Below are positions 14,177-23,943 of a stretch of 64,000 nucleotides of DNA, in pieces (position 1 is the stretch's first letter; each line of letters begins with the position of its first letter). Under the pieces are notes generated by a model that was not told where the DNA came from, did no database searches, and saw only the letters and a list, made by a program, of their open reading frames with translations. The position numbers were made by a program, and so were the translations under genes. The stretch is from Bdellovibrionales bacterium (GTDB lineage Bacteria > Bdellovibrionota > Bdellovibrionia > Bdellovibrionales > JAMPXM01). Location of the stretch: positions 195,519 through 259,518 of the forward strand of contig JADJOF010000007.1 in assembly GCA_016713885.1 (NCBI GenBank), in the 5' to 3' direction.

Positions 14177-15997
14177 TTAGCGGGGTCCACTCAGGAAAAC
14201 CGTTGCGGCAGCGGAAGTACACGCTGACCCGGAACAATAGTACGAAATCGTGCATGCCGTTGCCGACGTGCAATTTGCCGCCGGTTTTGTGTCATTCGCC
14301 GCATTGGCATTTAGATTTGTAACGATATCTGGCGCGGCGCTAAACTTGCCTGCTGCAAGTGTCAATGAGCATGTTCCAGACGAGATGTTTCCAATTGAGG
14401 AAATGAGTCCGCCAAGATCACGAGTGATTGAAGACGACGATGAGCATAGAACGGTTGCCGTGTCGAATACTCTTCCATTTGCTATTCCAGTGCTCACGCT
14501 GTTAGCGATTACAATCGCGGGGCTATTCTGCGACACGTTCTTGATCGAGATGTACGCTCCGGCCTCCGCGTAGCAAGTGCCATTGCCAGATACTCTCTGT
14601 CCACGAAGGACGACATTGATTGTTCCGGCACTCGAGAGCTGAAATAAACCCGTTATTGTAGCGACAGAGTCGTTACTTTCAACGCTGAGACCGCCAGGCG
14701 CAATAGCATAGACCGACGGTGAGTAGTTCGTCCCATCGTACCATCGGAATTCGCATATCGTTCTAGTCCCAGTTGTCGCCGCACTCGATGCATAAAACTT
14801 TCCGGATGCTGTGACTTCGTACATTGCAGCGGGCGCCCCGGTCATTCGAATACCGAAGTCATTGGCTGTCGTCGGCGCAAGAGCCTGTCCTTCAAGCGTA
14901 TTGGTCCCGAACCCTGCGACGTTGAATGTTGTGAGTGATCCACTCGTCACCGTTGATGAACCTGACGCAAACGAAATCGATCCGCGTTTCGAGATGGCGT
15001 CGATTGATGCTGTGGTCTGAGCGGTCCAGCCTACGATTGGGAACGACGCCTTTATGGTGACGCTATCACCGTTCGCAAATGTCTGAGGAGCCGCTTGGTT
15101 CAAGACACCGTTGTAAACATACGCTTCGTCACCGCCCATGCTCCGAGCAAGAAGCGAAGTTGTTGAATTGTATAGAACTTGCCCCGGATAAGTTCGTGTT
15201 GCGCTGCTGTCATAAAAAGTAAGCTCTCCAAGAACTGTCTCAACCGATGAGGCAGTGAGCTTTGTCGTGTCAATCGTATAGCCGGAAGGGATATTGACCG
15301 TTAGAGACGCACTCGTTGGCGCTCCTGTCACATCGACCTTGATTTGAACGTACATCGTGTCGCCGTCACGCCGCCATTTTCCTTGATAGGTCGTGTTTGT
15401 TGACCATGACCCGGTCGGAGTAAACGAAGCCCACTCACTGATAAGCTGCGTGCTGCCTACTCGCTTCGAGCGCCCGATATATCCAACATCAACCGCAATC
15501 AACGGCTCATCGGCGTTTGCGTATATTTGGAGCGCAATCGTGCCACTCTGCGGACAGGGGAAAGTTACGGGGTTCCATCTTGGGGTCGTTGACGAAATTA
15601 TCGCTTGATAAGCTTGAACATTCGTCCCGTCATACGCGCGCACATAATGAGTCGCCGTGCCGCTTGGCACTTGCGCCAATATCTCAACTTCGCAGTCAAG
15701 ACCGTAGTAGCCCTTAGGAATGGTGATCGCCTGCGATGTTAGCGTCTGCCCCGATGCGCCTGCATCCCACGTGGCAGAACCTTTGCCAGCAAGTAAATTG
15801 GTGCCGCTTGTGACTGCCGCAAGCGTGCCGCCCGATGCGGTCCACTTGGCTTTGCCTGATTCGAATCCTGAGTTGTACGGTGCGAGCAGGTTCTCAAACG
15901 CAAGCTCCTGACGATCGAAGTCAGTCAGTGCCGCATTTGCGAGAATCGGATTGAGTACCGTTAGAAGAACCAAAAGCCATTGAGTTATGAATCTCAT
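14177..15997 (-). CDS. Fibre-like protein with an N-terminal signal peptide
   Basis: This is a 606-residue protein. Residues 1-22 are a typical Sec signal (MRFITQWLLVLLTVLNPILA, then NA-ALTDF). The rest is Ser/Thr/Gly-rich and beta-structured. One carbohydrate-binding-like segment (about 45-170) carries NLLAGKGSATWDAG. A phage adhesin-like module follows (ASFTPTGSWSTNTTYQGKWR, then GDTMYVQIKVDV), and the C terminus is Cys-containing. Similar modules are widespread in tail fibres and virion adhesins. A cleavable signal peptide is unusual for a virion part and may mean that the protein is exported from the infected cell. It starts 4 nt before the stop of the adjacent tail fibre gene. Confidence 0.75.
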   Translation of the reverse strand: MRFITQWLLVLLTVLNPILANAALTDFDRQELAFENLLAPYNSGFESGKAKWTASGGTLAAVTSGTNLLAGKGSATWDAGASGQTLTSQAITIPKGYYGLDCEVEILAQVPSGTATHYVRAYDGTNVQAYQAIISSTTPRWNPVTFPCPQSGTIALQIYANADEPLIAVDVGYIGRSKRVGSTQLISEWASFTPTGSWSTNTTYQGKWRRDGDTMYVQIKVDVTGAPTSASLTVNIPSGYTIDTTKLTASSVETVLGELTFYDSSATRTYPGQVLYNSTTSLLARSMGGDEAYVYNGVLNQAAPQTFANGDSVTIKASFPIVGWTAQTTASIDAISKRGSISFASGSSTVTSGSLTTFNVAGFGTNTLEGQALAPTTANDFGIRMTGAPAAMYEVTASGKFYASSAATTGTRTICEFRWYDGTNYSPSVYAIAPGGLSVESNDSVATITGLFQLSSAGTINVVLRGQRVSGNGTCYAEAGAYISIKNVSQNSPAIVIANSVSTGIANGRVFDTATVLCSSSSSITRDLGGLISSIGNISSGTCSLTLAAGKFSAAPDIVTNLNANAANDTKPAANCTSATACTISYYCSGSACTSAAATVFLSGPR

Positions 15998-17508
15998 GTG
16001 AAAGTTACCTCGCTTGAATATGGTGGGAACATCGCGTCGACCGTCGCCGTATCTGTCGCCGTATCGCGCGTGAGCCTGATCAAAATCAAATCACCGGCTG
16101 AAACTGAATCGCTGTTGATCTGGCCCGTTGATGAGGTCAAATCACAGACAAACGCATTCGGACGGTTCGCCGTAGTCGCAAGCGTCACCGCTGAATTTGT
16201 CGACGTCCGTTGGTTCGTCGTACTCGACACTGCATCAGTGCCAGTGCGAATCAGAGTTGCAACCGTCTTCATAAGCACGGTGTTCGCCGTAGCGTTACCG
16301 TAGAAAAGCCCGCGAAGGTTGATCTGCCCGCCTGCTGTGTATGTCGACGGCACTCGCACTGCTGCGTAGAGGTATTGCGTCTCGCCATCAGCGAATGCAT
16401 AAACGCGTTGGCCGTATTCGCTCGATGCGACCGGCGCCAATGCGTCTTCAATCCAATTGAGTGACGAGCCGCCGCCGCCAGATCCTACAGCGATGAGCGC
16501 TGCGCCAGTATCGACATACGCCTTCGCTTGATCTGTGGCGTAGACGATCGTGCCCTCTTTGCGCGTTAACGCATCGAGGTTCGCCTTCGTGTTCTTCGGA
16601 ATCGTGATCCGCTGAGTGTTTGAAGCTGTGCCGCCATCAAAGTCAGCGGTGATTGTACCGCCAGTGATCGCGACCGCGCTCGCCGCCTGCGTTGCCATTG
16701 TGCCAAGACCAAGATTTGTCCTAGCTGTGCCGGCGTTCGCGAGATCAGAAAGATTCGATGCAATCTTGAGCTGAGCGTCGTTTGAGACGTTTGAAAGTCC
16801 GACTTGCGTCTTTGTCACTGAATGCGGGTTTGAAGTGTTCGCAATATGCGTTGTCGCAGCTCCAGCCGAAGCGGCCGCCGCAGTCTCAGATAGCGCAGCA
16901 GCATCAGCCGATGCGTCAGCCGCCACAGCACTTGCGGCCGCATCCACGGCACTCGCCGCCGCCGCAATGGCCGACGCGTTCGCCTCTCCGGCTTTTGTTG
17001 TGGCAATCCCAGCTTGGGTCGTAGCGGTTGAGGCACTTGTCGAAGCATTGCTCGCTGAAGTTGAAGCGTTACTCGCCTGAGTCGTGGCTGTAGCAGCGCT
17101 CGCCGCAGCGTTTGTTTCAGCCGTTTCAGCATTCGTTTCGGCTGTCTCGGCGTTGTTCTCACTGACAAGTGCCGCAGCCGCACTGATCGCAGCAGCAGCA
17201 GCACTCGCCGCCGCCGCCTCATCACTGCCATCAACTGGCTCAACGCGGATCTCATTGATCGTGTTGAGCGTCTGGTCGTTTGCATCCATGATGATGAACT
17301 TATAGAGCCCGGCTGAGCACCATATCTCAGCTTCACCGGCCGAGTTTAATATGACTGGATTCGTGTTCTCAGTGTCTCCGGCCCGATTGGTGTATGTCGC
17401 TTTTGGCGTTGTCGAGTTGGCCTCATAGGTCCAAATCTTCCCACCGACGAGCGGATCGCCGTTTTCATCGAAGAACTGCTGCTTAATTTGCGGTATATTT
17501 TTCGCCAT
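15994..17508 (-). CDS. Tail fibre with phage-particle-binding N terminus and Ala-rich shaft
   Basis: This is a 504-residue protein. Residues 1-95 form a particle-binding module (IKQQFFDENGDPLVGGKIWT, then YEANSTTPKATYT, NPVILNSAGEAEIW, GLYKFIIMDANDQTL). Residues 95-230 are an Ala/Ser/Thr-rich coiled shaft with repeats such as NAETAETNAETAETNAA and SASNASTSAS. A CTD with HIANTSNPHSVTKTQVGLSNVSND follows, a phage fibre motif (NPHxVTKxQVGLxNV), and then a beta-rich distal domain (350-504). It should form the trimeric receptor-binding fibre. The N-terminal module is paralogous to that of the neighbouring fibre at 18611. Confidence 0.88.
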   Translation of the reverse strand: MAKNIPQIKQQFFDENGDPLVGGKIWTYEANSTTPKATYTNRAGDTENTNPVILNSAGEAEIWCSAGLYKFIIMDANDQTLNTINEIRVEPVDGSDEAAAASAAAAAISAAAALVSENNAETAETNAETAETNAAASAATATTQASNASTSASNASTSASTATTQAGIATTKAGEANASAIAAAASAVDAAASAVAADASADAAALSETAAAASAGAATTHIANTSNPHSVTKTQVGLSNVSNDAQLKIASNLSDLANAGTARTNLGLGTMATQAASAVAITGGTITADFDGGTASNTQRITIPKNTKANLDALTRKEGTIVYATDQAKAYVDTGAALIAVGSGGGGSSLNWIEDALAPVASSEYGQRVYAFADGETQYLYAAVRVPSTYTAGGQINLRGLFYGNATANTVLMKTVATLIRTGTDAVSSTTNQRTSTNSAVTLATTANRPNAFVCDLTSSTGQINSDSVSAGDLILIRLTRDTATDTATVDAMFPPYSSEVTFT

Positions 17509-17514
17509 AATTCC

Positions 17515-18611
17515 TCAGAGTTCGAATGCGATGAGTTTCCAGTTTTGCAGACCGATCGTGAACGCGGCGTCTGTGACTTTCGCTTGGACGAGGTATGTGT
17601 AGGTGCCAGCCGCAGGGACATCGATCGTCCAAGGCCCAGACGGGCTGACCACTGTGCTACCTGCCGCACGGGTCGCAAGTGCTGAAACGTACAACTCAGA
17701 AATGCTCGTACTGTCGCGAAGTATCTGAATGAGGCCATCCCATGCTCCGCTGAAGTCCTCGACGTCGCCCAATCGACTCTGAAGGTTAGCTATGACCTTG
17801 AGCACTGAATTGCCTTCGTCCTTTGACGCAAATCCATACGCAGTACCAGCCCCGGAACTGACGAAGTCCTGAATTGCATAGTCCGGCGTTACGGGCGCAG
17901 TGTGCGTCAATCCAGTCAGTGTCGACGGAGTATTGGCGCCAGGGCCTCCGATGCTGATGTAGGATTGCGAACCCTCGCCGCCAGCCGGAATCATCCCGAC
18001 AAATACTGGGCGTCCGGTTGTCGTGATTGAAACTGAAAGATTGGTGACATTCCCAAATGTCGCGACGGATCGCGAGTACGTGCCGCACGACGAGCTCACC
18101 TGCTGTCCAAGTGCAACGCGCTTTGCTTGAGTCAGAAAGCCATCGGCCATCTTCGCTCTGCCATCGGTGTCAGCGGTCAAAATGCCAGTCGCAAGCTTCG
18201 GAAGAGTGATGAACCCATCTTCCATCTTCGCCCGGCCTTCAGAAGTCGCCGACAAAAGCCGTCTTCCATTCTCGCTCGGCCAGCCGTACTTGCGTGCAGA
18301 AGCACTGACGGCATCATCGCGAGCGTGATCGAGTTCGCATTGTTGTGCGCAACGCCGTCTTGCGTCCATTGAACGACGTCGTTCGAGTCCTTAAGCACAA
18401 GCTTATATGACCCGCTGCCAAGCCAGATCGTGCCGACGCCTTCGCTATCGAGGATCAATGGATTGTCGTTTGTCGTGCCCTCATCTCGATCAGTGTACGT
18501 GGCAAGCGGCGTCGAAGTCCCAGCCTCATAAGTGTAGAGTTTGCCAGCCGCCAGCGGATCACCGTTTGAGTCAAGAAACTGATAGCGCGGGTTTACGAAT
18601 GGATGCGCCAT
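17515..18611 (-). pseudogene. Second tail fibre gene, interrupted by a one-base deletion in this copy
   Basis: In the second copy this gene is open over 365 residues (55447-56544). Here one A is missing from a homopolymer at about 18254-18257 (4 A instead of 5), so the frame breaks at the GRARMEDGF repeat and gives two fragments (18177-18611 and 17515-18369). The protein has the same N-terminal module as the fibre at 17508 (FLDSNGDPLAAGKLYTYEAG), three GRAxMxDGF repeats (residues about 110-160) and a distal beta domain. It also shares a VTPDYAIQ ... YGFASKDE ... LKVIANLQSRL segment with the small gene at 26975. It is probably a sequencing error rather than a real mutation. Confidence 0.8.
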
Positions 18612-21304
18612 CAGTCACGCCCCTTTGAAAGTCGACTATTGAGTTTCGCCACAAGCTGATTCATGGCCTTCGACCCTGGTTTCAGATCAGACGCTAGAAC
18701 CAGCATCTCTTTTGCCTTCGGGTCCTGCATGATTGAATCGCGATCGATGCCAAGCTCTGGCGAGTGTTTTGAGATGTTGTCGAATCCATCGTTCGCCCAT
18801 TTCTCACGGCCGCGCTTTGGCGGCGGTGCCTTTGACCCATCTTTGTCGGAAGGACCTGGCTTTTGGGGCTCGTCTGGATAAACGCGGTACTGAGACGGCG
18901 TGCTCGAATCCATGTCGAGCTCTGACGGTGCCGATGGACCGGCGACTTTAGGAAGCGCTGTCTCGCCAGCATGTGCTGCTGCGGCTCGTCCAGCTAGGAC
19001 AGTCGATTTGAATTGTTGAATCAGCTCAATCTTTAGAGGCTCGGGAATGTCTAGGGAGCGAATCGCATTTGGCGAAATCGTTCTCATTTTCAAAACGCCG
19101 TCCAAGACCCTTTTTGTTACGGCCGGTCCGTAGACGTCCATCATCGCGCCGGTTACAGCGCCGAACGCCATGCCGACCGGACCGCCTAAAGCAAAGCCCG
19201 CTGCGCCGCCAGCGCCGCCCTTGCCCGCCGCTGACTGTGCCAGATTCCCGATCACAGACCACAAGTTAACATTCCGAGATCCATTAAATGCGGTCTTCGT
19301 AAATGCTGCCGCGTCACTTGCAGCGCGAACCGCCTCGACGAAATCTTGATCGGACAGATCAGAAAGATCTTGAAGAGTCTTGGTTGCGAATTTCCGACCT
19401 TGGGCGACTTGCTTTAGTTTCGACTCGGCCGACTGCTCGCCGAATCCTTTGAATTTACCCGCCAGGTCCTTTGCGGTCTTTAATTTCGCTTGTGCAGACT
19501 TCTGATTAAAGAATGCCGCACTTCGTTCGATTGATTTTTGAATCTCCCTAGGCTTTGCCAAGCGTTTCGCGGACGCCGCCTGCATTTCTGATTGCCTGAG
19601 CATCGCGTTTTCTGGGAGAGATTGTCTAATGCCTTCAAGCTTCATCGGGCTTCTCAGCGTTCGCTGTGCTCCGACCATTTCATCAACGGTTCGCGGCAAT
19701 GCGCCGCCTTGTTTTTGAGCAAGCTTCTGCAGCGTCTCGAGCTCGTACTTTGCCGACGGCTTGCCAATACTTTGAAGCCGATTGAACCGAGCCGAATCAG
19801 CTCCGAATTGTTTCGTCGCGTTCGACAAAACTCCAGTATCATCGGCGACGGTAAGCATCTTTTCTTTGTACGCCGGATTCTGCTTTAGCTGTTCATCGAG
19901 TCCGCCTCGAATCGATTTGAATGCTCTCTGAACGTCGTTAGTGAAGAGGCGAGAATCATAGATGATCTTTTCGGCCTGATCGATTTGTTGGATTATTTGC
20001 TTTGCGTCAGCCGCGCTCATGCTTGACGGCAACTTCCCGAGCGTGTCGCGAAGCCCTCGAATTTCTGCCTGAGCAGCTCGTGCCTGCGGAGTTGATGGCG
20101 CAACGCCTGCAACATTCAAGCTCTCTTCAGCTTTTTTCAGCCCATCCCAAGTACCCTTGAAGTTGATCGGCTCTTTCTGTTGTCGCAATATTTCGTAGGA
20201 CTCGTTTGAGCCCTTTACGACCTTCTCTTTTAAGTTATCAATTGCATCGCCGATCATCGGCTCAACACGCGAAGGCGATGCTTTTTCTGTTAACACCTGC
20301 TTTTGTGAGCTGAATGATTCATCGAGAAGCGTCCGAGCTTTCTGGACCTCTTCCATCGCCTTAGCTTTACCCTCGACGCGTGAATCTTTAATGCCTGCGG
20401 CGACTTCGTCGAGTTTTGACTTCGCTGAATCGTAGCCGATTTTGGCGTTATCAAGATCGTCGCCCAGTCCATTCACGACCTTAGTCACTTGCTCATAGAG
20501 CTCATCAAATGTGCTGGCGTTTCGAATGCGCTCTGGGTTTTGAAGGTACGAGTCAATGACCTCTTCTTTGACGCCACCGACCGCGCTCAGTATCTTCTTT
20601 GGCGCCGCCGCTGCGAGCTTTCCAGCGCCCTTTAATACTTTGCCGCCGACGTGCAAAGCGCCTGGCATCAGGGCGCCAGTGACTCCGTTGATTGCCGCAT
20701 TCTTCGCGCGAGCGCCGACATCGGTAAACCCAGTTTCAGGAGTGTATGCGGTACCGAGCAGAACGCCTTCAGCACCAAGCCGTGCGCTTTGAGCCCCTAT
20801 GCTTGATCCAGATGCGAATCGTGCAGCTTTCTCTAAAGCATTAACCCCTGCAGCACCTTTGATCCCTGCGCCAACTGCCTTGGACGCAGCCGATCCAGGC
20901 ACGACAAAGCCAGCGAATTGACCGCCCATGGCATAGCCTGGTGCCTTTTCTTGAAGATCCTTGCCTTGCTGTCTGAATTTATTTACGCGATCAGAGAATT
21001 TCGTTTCATCTGCATCTGATCCGCTTAGCGCTTGCGATGCCATGTCCGATAGAACTTCGCCGCCTGCTTTCAAATATGGGAGCGTCCCGATTGATGCGCT
21101 CTCGGCATAGCCCTCTGTTGCCGCGCGAAGCTTGTCGCCAGCACTCGGTACCGATGGCTCCGTAGACGAATCGGTCGGCGCCCACTGGTCTTGACCAATC
21201 TTTTTATAGACCTCACCGGTTTTCGCCGTGCGCGTTACTGGCTCCCAGTGATCAGGGCCAACTTGGTGATAGAATGTCCCGTCTTTTGCCTGGCGCTCCA
21301 TCAT
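18611..21304 (-). CDS. Large internal virion/DNA ejection protein
   Basis: This is an 897-residue protein with a repeated N-terminal motif (DGTFYHQVGPDHWEPVTRT, then GEVYKKIGQDQWAPTD), a Gly/Ala-rich membrane-active segment (about 110-240, with GGQFAGFVVPGSAASKAV), a long coiled-coil middle (270-620), a second Gly/Ala stretch (KGGAGGAAGFALGGPVGMAF) and a charged C terminus. Size, composition and place between the tail fibres and two other ejection-type genes match the gp16/gp20-type ejection proteins of P22-like phages, which enter the host envelope with the DNA. The family assignment is inferred from context. ATGA overlap with the upstream gene. Confidence 0.72.
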   Translation of the reverse strand: MMERQAKDGTFYHQVGPDHWEPVTRTAKTGEVYKKIGQDQWAPTDSSTEPSVPSAGDKLRAATEGYAESASIGTLPYLKAGGEVLSDMASQALSGSDADETKFSDRVNKFRQQGKDLQEKAPGYAMGGQFAGFVVPGSAASKAVGAGIKGAAGVNALEKAARFASGSSIGAQSARLGAEGVLLGTAYTPETGFTDVGARAKNAAINGVTGALMPGALHVGGKVLKGAGKLAAAAPKKILSAVGGVKEEVIDSYLQNPERIRNASTFDELYEQVTKVVNGLGDDLDNAKIGYDSAKSKLDEVAAGIKDSRVEGKAKAMEEVQKARTLLDESFSSQKQVLTEKASPSRVEPMIGDAIDNLKEKVVKGSNESYEILRQQKEPINFKGTWDGLKKAEESLNVAGVAPSTPQARAAQAEIRGLRDTLGKLPSSMSAADAKQIIQQIDQAEKIIYDSRLFTNDVQRAFKSIRGGLDEQLKQNPAYKEKMLTVADDTGVLSNATKQFGADSARFNRLQSIGKPSAKYELETLQKLAQKQGGALPRTVDEMVGAQRTLRSPMKLEGIRQSLPENAMLRQSEMQAASAKRLAKPREIQKSIERSAAFFNQKSAQAKLKTAKDLAGKFKGFGEQSAESKLKQVAQGRKFATKTLQDLSDLSDQDFVEAVRAASDAAAFTKTAFNGSRNVNLWSVIGNLAQSAAGKGGAGGAAGFALGGPVGMAFGAVTGAMMDVYGPAVTKRVLDGVLKMRTISPNAIRSLDIPEPLKIELIQQFKSTVLAGRAAAAHAGETALPKVAGPSAPSELDMDSSTPSQYRVYPDEPQKPGPSDKDGSKAPPPKRGREKWANDGFDNISKHSPELGIDRDSIMQDPKAKEMLVLASDLKPGSKAMNQLVAKLNSRLSKGRD

Positions 21305-22380
21305 TCAGCCCAATCAATTTCGTTTGTTTTAAAAACCTTCGGTGCAGGTGCGGCATTTGCCCTGTCAATGCCATATGCTGAGTCGTCTCCCTTTTTCATT
21401 TTGCTAATATCAACATCGGCAACGCCTACCTCTTGCGGATTGAATCCTAGAGTCCCGAGTCTGGACCTCATTTCGCTCTGCAAGTATTCAAGTTTCTTCT
21501 TCTGAATTGCCGGGCTATCGCGCCACGTCGGTGCCATTGCCTTGAATCTCTCCTCCTCTGGTTTTGAAATTGCGCCGCCGGACTGCATTCGACCGAGTGA
21601 TTCTTCAAAGAGCGCACGTTGCTGCGTGAAGTCGTTATCTCCAATAACTGAGAATGTGTTTTGATCGTTACGAAGAAGGGCATCGGCCATGCCCTGCACG
21701 GTTTTCAATCCAAGTTTGGCGTTGTCGAAACGCTGCTTTCCTTCGGCACCAAGCCCCTGCAGTCGACCTTCCGGCGTTTTCTTGAACGCTGCTTCTTCCT
21801 GCTTGCGCCTGTGGTCAGCCAATCGCTGATACTTCATTTCGTCCGCAAACGGATCGCCAGCGCCCTTGCGCATAGCTTCCATTTCTCTAATTTTGAGTTC
21901 TCGCTCTTTATTTTGTTGCGACATTCGATCTTGAATTGTCAGCGCACGTCCGCGAAGCGAGTTCACCAAGCCCGGATCGTATTGCATCGGAACCTGAGAA
22001 ACGTCGAGGCCCATCGTTTTCGCTTGGCCCAGAGCACTTTCCCAAGACGGCTGATCCTTAACGTCAGCCGTGAGCTGCGCGATCATCCCGGCTTGCTTGA
22101 ACTGATCATCAAGCTTTGAGCGCTTATCAGCGTCGGCTTGCCGGGTGAGCTCATTCGCCTCTTTCCCGAAGCCGCCTTTCGCAAGCGCCGATGCTGTCAG
22201 AGATGGATCAAACGTCGTTTTGCCATCAGGGCCAACGACTGCTCCGGCCTTGTACGCTTCGCGCTGAGCCTCTTGATCGCGACGTTGCTTGATCATGTCG
22301 CTCATCTTCATGCCCTCTTGCCTTGCGGCGCCAAGGTCAAGACCTCTCATGTTCGAATACATTGAGTTATCGATCGGCAT
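21301..22380 (-). CDS. Probable internal virion/DNA ejection protein
   Basis: This is a 359-residue, mostly helical, charged protein. It opens with GLDLGAARQEGMKMSDMIKQ, typical of ejection proteins built as helical tubes, and has a long coiled coil (150-330, REMEAMRKGAGDPFADEMKY). It sits between the S74-like ejection protein and the large ejection protein, 3 nt after the former. Function inferred from position and composition. Confidence 0.65.
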   Translation of the reverse strand: MPIDNSMYSNMRGLDLGAARQEGMKMSDMIKQRRDQEAQREAYKAGAVVGPDGKTTFDPSLTASALAKGGFGKEANELTRQADADKRSKLDDQFKQAGMIAQLTADVKDQPSWESALGQAKTMGLDVSQVPMQYDPGLVNSLRGRALTIQDRMSQQNKERELKIREMEAMRKGAGDPFADEMKYQRLADHRRKQEEAAFKKTPEGRLQGLGAEGKQRFDNAKLGLKTVQGMADALLRNDQNTFSVIGDNDFTQQRALFEESLGRMQSGGAISKPEEERFKAMAPTWRDSPAIQKKKLEYLQSEMRSRLGTLGFNPQEVGVADVDISKMKKGDDSAYGIDRANAAPAPKVFKTNEIDWAE

Positions 22381-22383
22381 TGC

Positions 22384-23259
22384 TTAGCCCTCCGCCATCG
22401 TTGCAAGGAAAAGCATCAAGACACGAGAAAGGTCGATCAGCTTCACACCGTCAGCGTCTTCATAGACGAGAGTTTTCCCGAGTTTTGACTTCTCGAGGTC
22501 CTGCGCCATCACGCCGACATAGTCGCCCGATCCATGGATTGGTGACTTGTAATTGAACGAGTAGGCTTTGAGATGAGACTTCATTTCAGCCAAATCTTCT
22601 TTTGAAACCGGCTGAATGTTCGTTTTCACGCGCTCGTCACAGAAGGCCAGACTTGCAGCGCCCTGGATGAACTGTTGCCTCTGACCGGCCTGACCCATCG
22701 CCTGCGCAGCTACGGCATTTGCACCGCCTTGCACGTTCTGGCTATATGCGTTCGCATAGTTCTGCCCGGCTTGAGCAACTTGAGTGTTCGCAGTCTGTCC
22801 AACGCCGGCGATCTGCGATAGCCGTCCGAACCTGCGATCACGGTCAGCATTAAAACGGTTGTATGCGTTGTTGTATTCTTCGGACGCCATGCCCTGATTC
22901 TGGCGCATGAGTTCTTTCATGAATCGACCAGACGTTAAACCGCCGCGAGCGGCCGATGACCGCTCAAGCGCTTTACTCGCCTCATCCATTCGAAACTGAT
23001 ATCCAGGGTCTTGTTGAAAGTCAGACGCTGTGAAGTCTCGCTGATAGTCAGCATCTTGAAGACCCGTGAGCGCCTTTGCTCCAGCGTCTCGCCACGGCTG
23101 AGCATCCGCGCGCTGCTGATCAAACATATAGCGCTGAGTATTGTTTGAATCGCGCACTGCACCTTGCTGAGCCGAAAGCGCCTGGTCACTGCCAGACGAG
23201 TCGCTCAGGTTCATACCCGTTACGTCTTCAATTAATCCACCGACTCCGCCGCTACCCAT
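22384..23259 (-). CDS. Ejection protein with C-terminal S74-type chaperone domain
   Basis: This is a 291-residue protein. The N-terminal 190 residues are helical, Gln/Ala/Asn-rich (QQRADAQPWRDAGAKALTGL; RGGLTSGRFMKELMRQNQG) like DNA-transfer proteins of podophages. The C terminus is an intramolecular chaperone (peptidase S74 type): CDERVKTNIQPVSKEDL, LKAYSFNYK and GDYVGVMAQDLEKS. Such domains trimerise and may self-cleave after folding. The Ser of the usual Ser-Asp start is replaced by Cys here (AFCDERVK). The second copy is frameshifted. Confidence 0.8.
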   Translation of the reverse strand: MGSGGVGGLIEDVTGMNLSDSSGSDQALSAQQGAVRDSNNTQRYMFDQQRADAQPWRDAGAKALTGLQDADYQRDFTASDFQQDPGYQFRMDEASKALERSSAARGGLTSGRFMKELMRQNQGMASEEYNNAYNRFNADRDRRFGRLSQIAGVGQTANTQVAQAGQNYANAYSQNVQGGANAVAAQAMGQAGQRQQFIQGAASLAFCDERVKTNIQPVSKEDLAEMKSHLKAYSFNYKSPIHGSGDYVGVMAQDLEKSKLGKTLVYEDADGVKLIDLSRVLMLFLATMAEG

Positions 23260-23260
23260 G

Positions 23261-23608
23261 TCATTGCTCCTTTAGCTTCAGTGAAATCAAAAGCACGTCT
23301 TGACCAGACTTCGAGACCTCAAAGCCGCATGAAATTGCAGCAATCAATGTCTTATTTGCGTTCTGGTCCCATAGATGAATATTTGCCGTCACCACGTCGC
23401 AACCATTGCCTTTGGCGATATCGACTAGGTCATTGAGTAGCTTTCGCCCGTTTCCGAGCGTTCTCTTCTCGCGATGAATGAACATCTCAGCGATGAAACA
23501 TTCCTTGTTTGACATCTTGTAAGCGATGAATCCGAAATCACGCCACAGGCTCGATTGCCCCATGCGCTCGTAGATATATTGAGAGTAAAGTCTATCCTCA
23601 TTGCTCAT
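23261..23608 (-). CDS. GNAT-like acetyltransferase domain protein
   Basis: This is a 115-residue protein. The segment HREKRTLGNGRKLLNDLVDI resembles the acetyl-CoA pyrophosphate loop and helix of GNAT enzymes (R-x-x-G-x-G-x-x-L), followed by AKGNGCDVVTANIHLWD and an Asn-rich beta-bulge. Comparable small GNAT-like genes are found between structural genes of several podophages. The substrate is unknown. Start at 23608 (MSNEDRL). It lies 2 nt before the S74 gene. Confidence 0.6.
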   Translation of the reverse strand: MSNEDRLYSQYIYERMGQSSLWRDFGFIAYKMSNKECFIAEMFIHREKRTLGNGRKLLNDLVDIAKGNGCDVVTANIHLWDQNANKTLIAAISCGFEVSKSGQDVLLISLKLKEQ

Positions 23609-23943
23609 GTGCATTCTCGTCCTGACATTCTGATGATGACCGCACTGGAAAGACTGACCTCGACATTCACAATGTCACCAGCGGCTAAGATCTGATTCTG
23701 CATTTGAGTGATGTCTTTGGTTTCGGCGGCCGTGATCGAGAGCGTTTTCACTATCTTGTTTGAACCGCCGTAAGAGCCGCCGCTTGGAATGATATGAATC
23801 GATATCGTTTGCGCGCTCGCATCGGTATTCGTTGCCGTGAACTTATCGATGATCGTTCGAGTTGACGCTGGCGCCGTGTATTCGGTCTGCTGTGCGTTCG
23901 CCGCGTACTTTGCGTTGATTAGTACCTTTGCCGTGACTGCCAT
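23605..23943 (-). CDS. Small structural protein, unknown
   Basis: This is a 112-residue, Thr/Ser/Ile-rich beta-type protein (INAKYAANAQQTEYTAPAST, then TIIDKFTATN). It lies between the tail-tube and ejection genes and is joined by overlap to both neighbours. It is likely a small tail or head-closure component. No family recognised. Confidence 0.6.
   Translation of the reverse strand: MAVTAKVLINAKYAANAQQTEYTAPASTRTIIDKFTATNTDASAQTISIHIIPSGGSYGGSNKIVKTLSITAAETKDITQMQNQILAAGDIVNVEVSLSSAVIIRMSGRECT

Noticed and set aside
16815..17336. Long Leu/Arg-rich frame antisense or out of frame with the Ala-rich fibre
   Set aside because: It is a repeat-driven shadow of the Ala/Thr codons. The in-frame fibre has recognised phage motifs.
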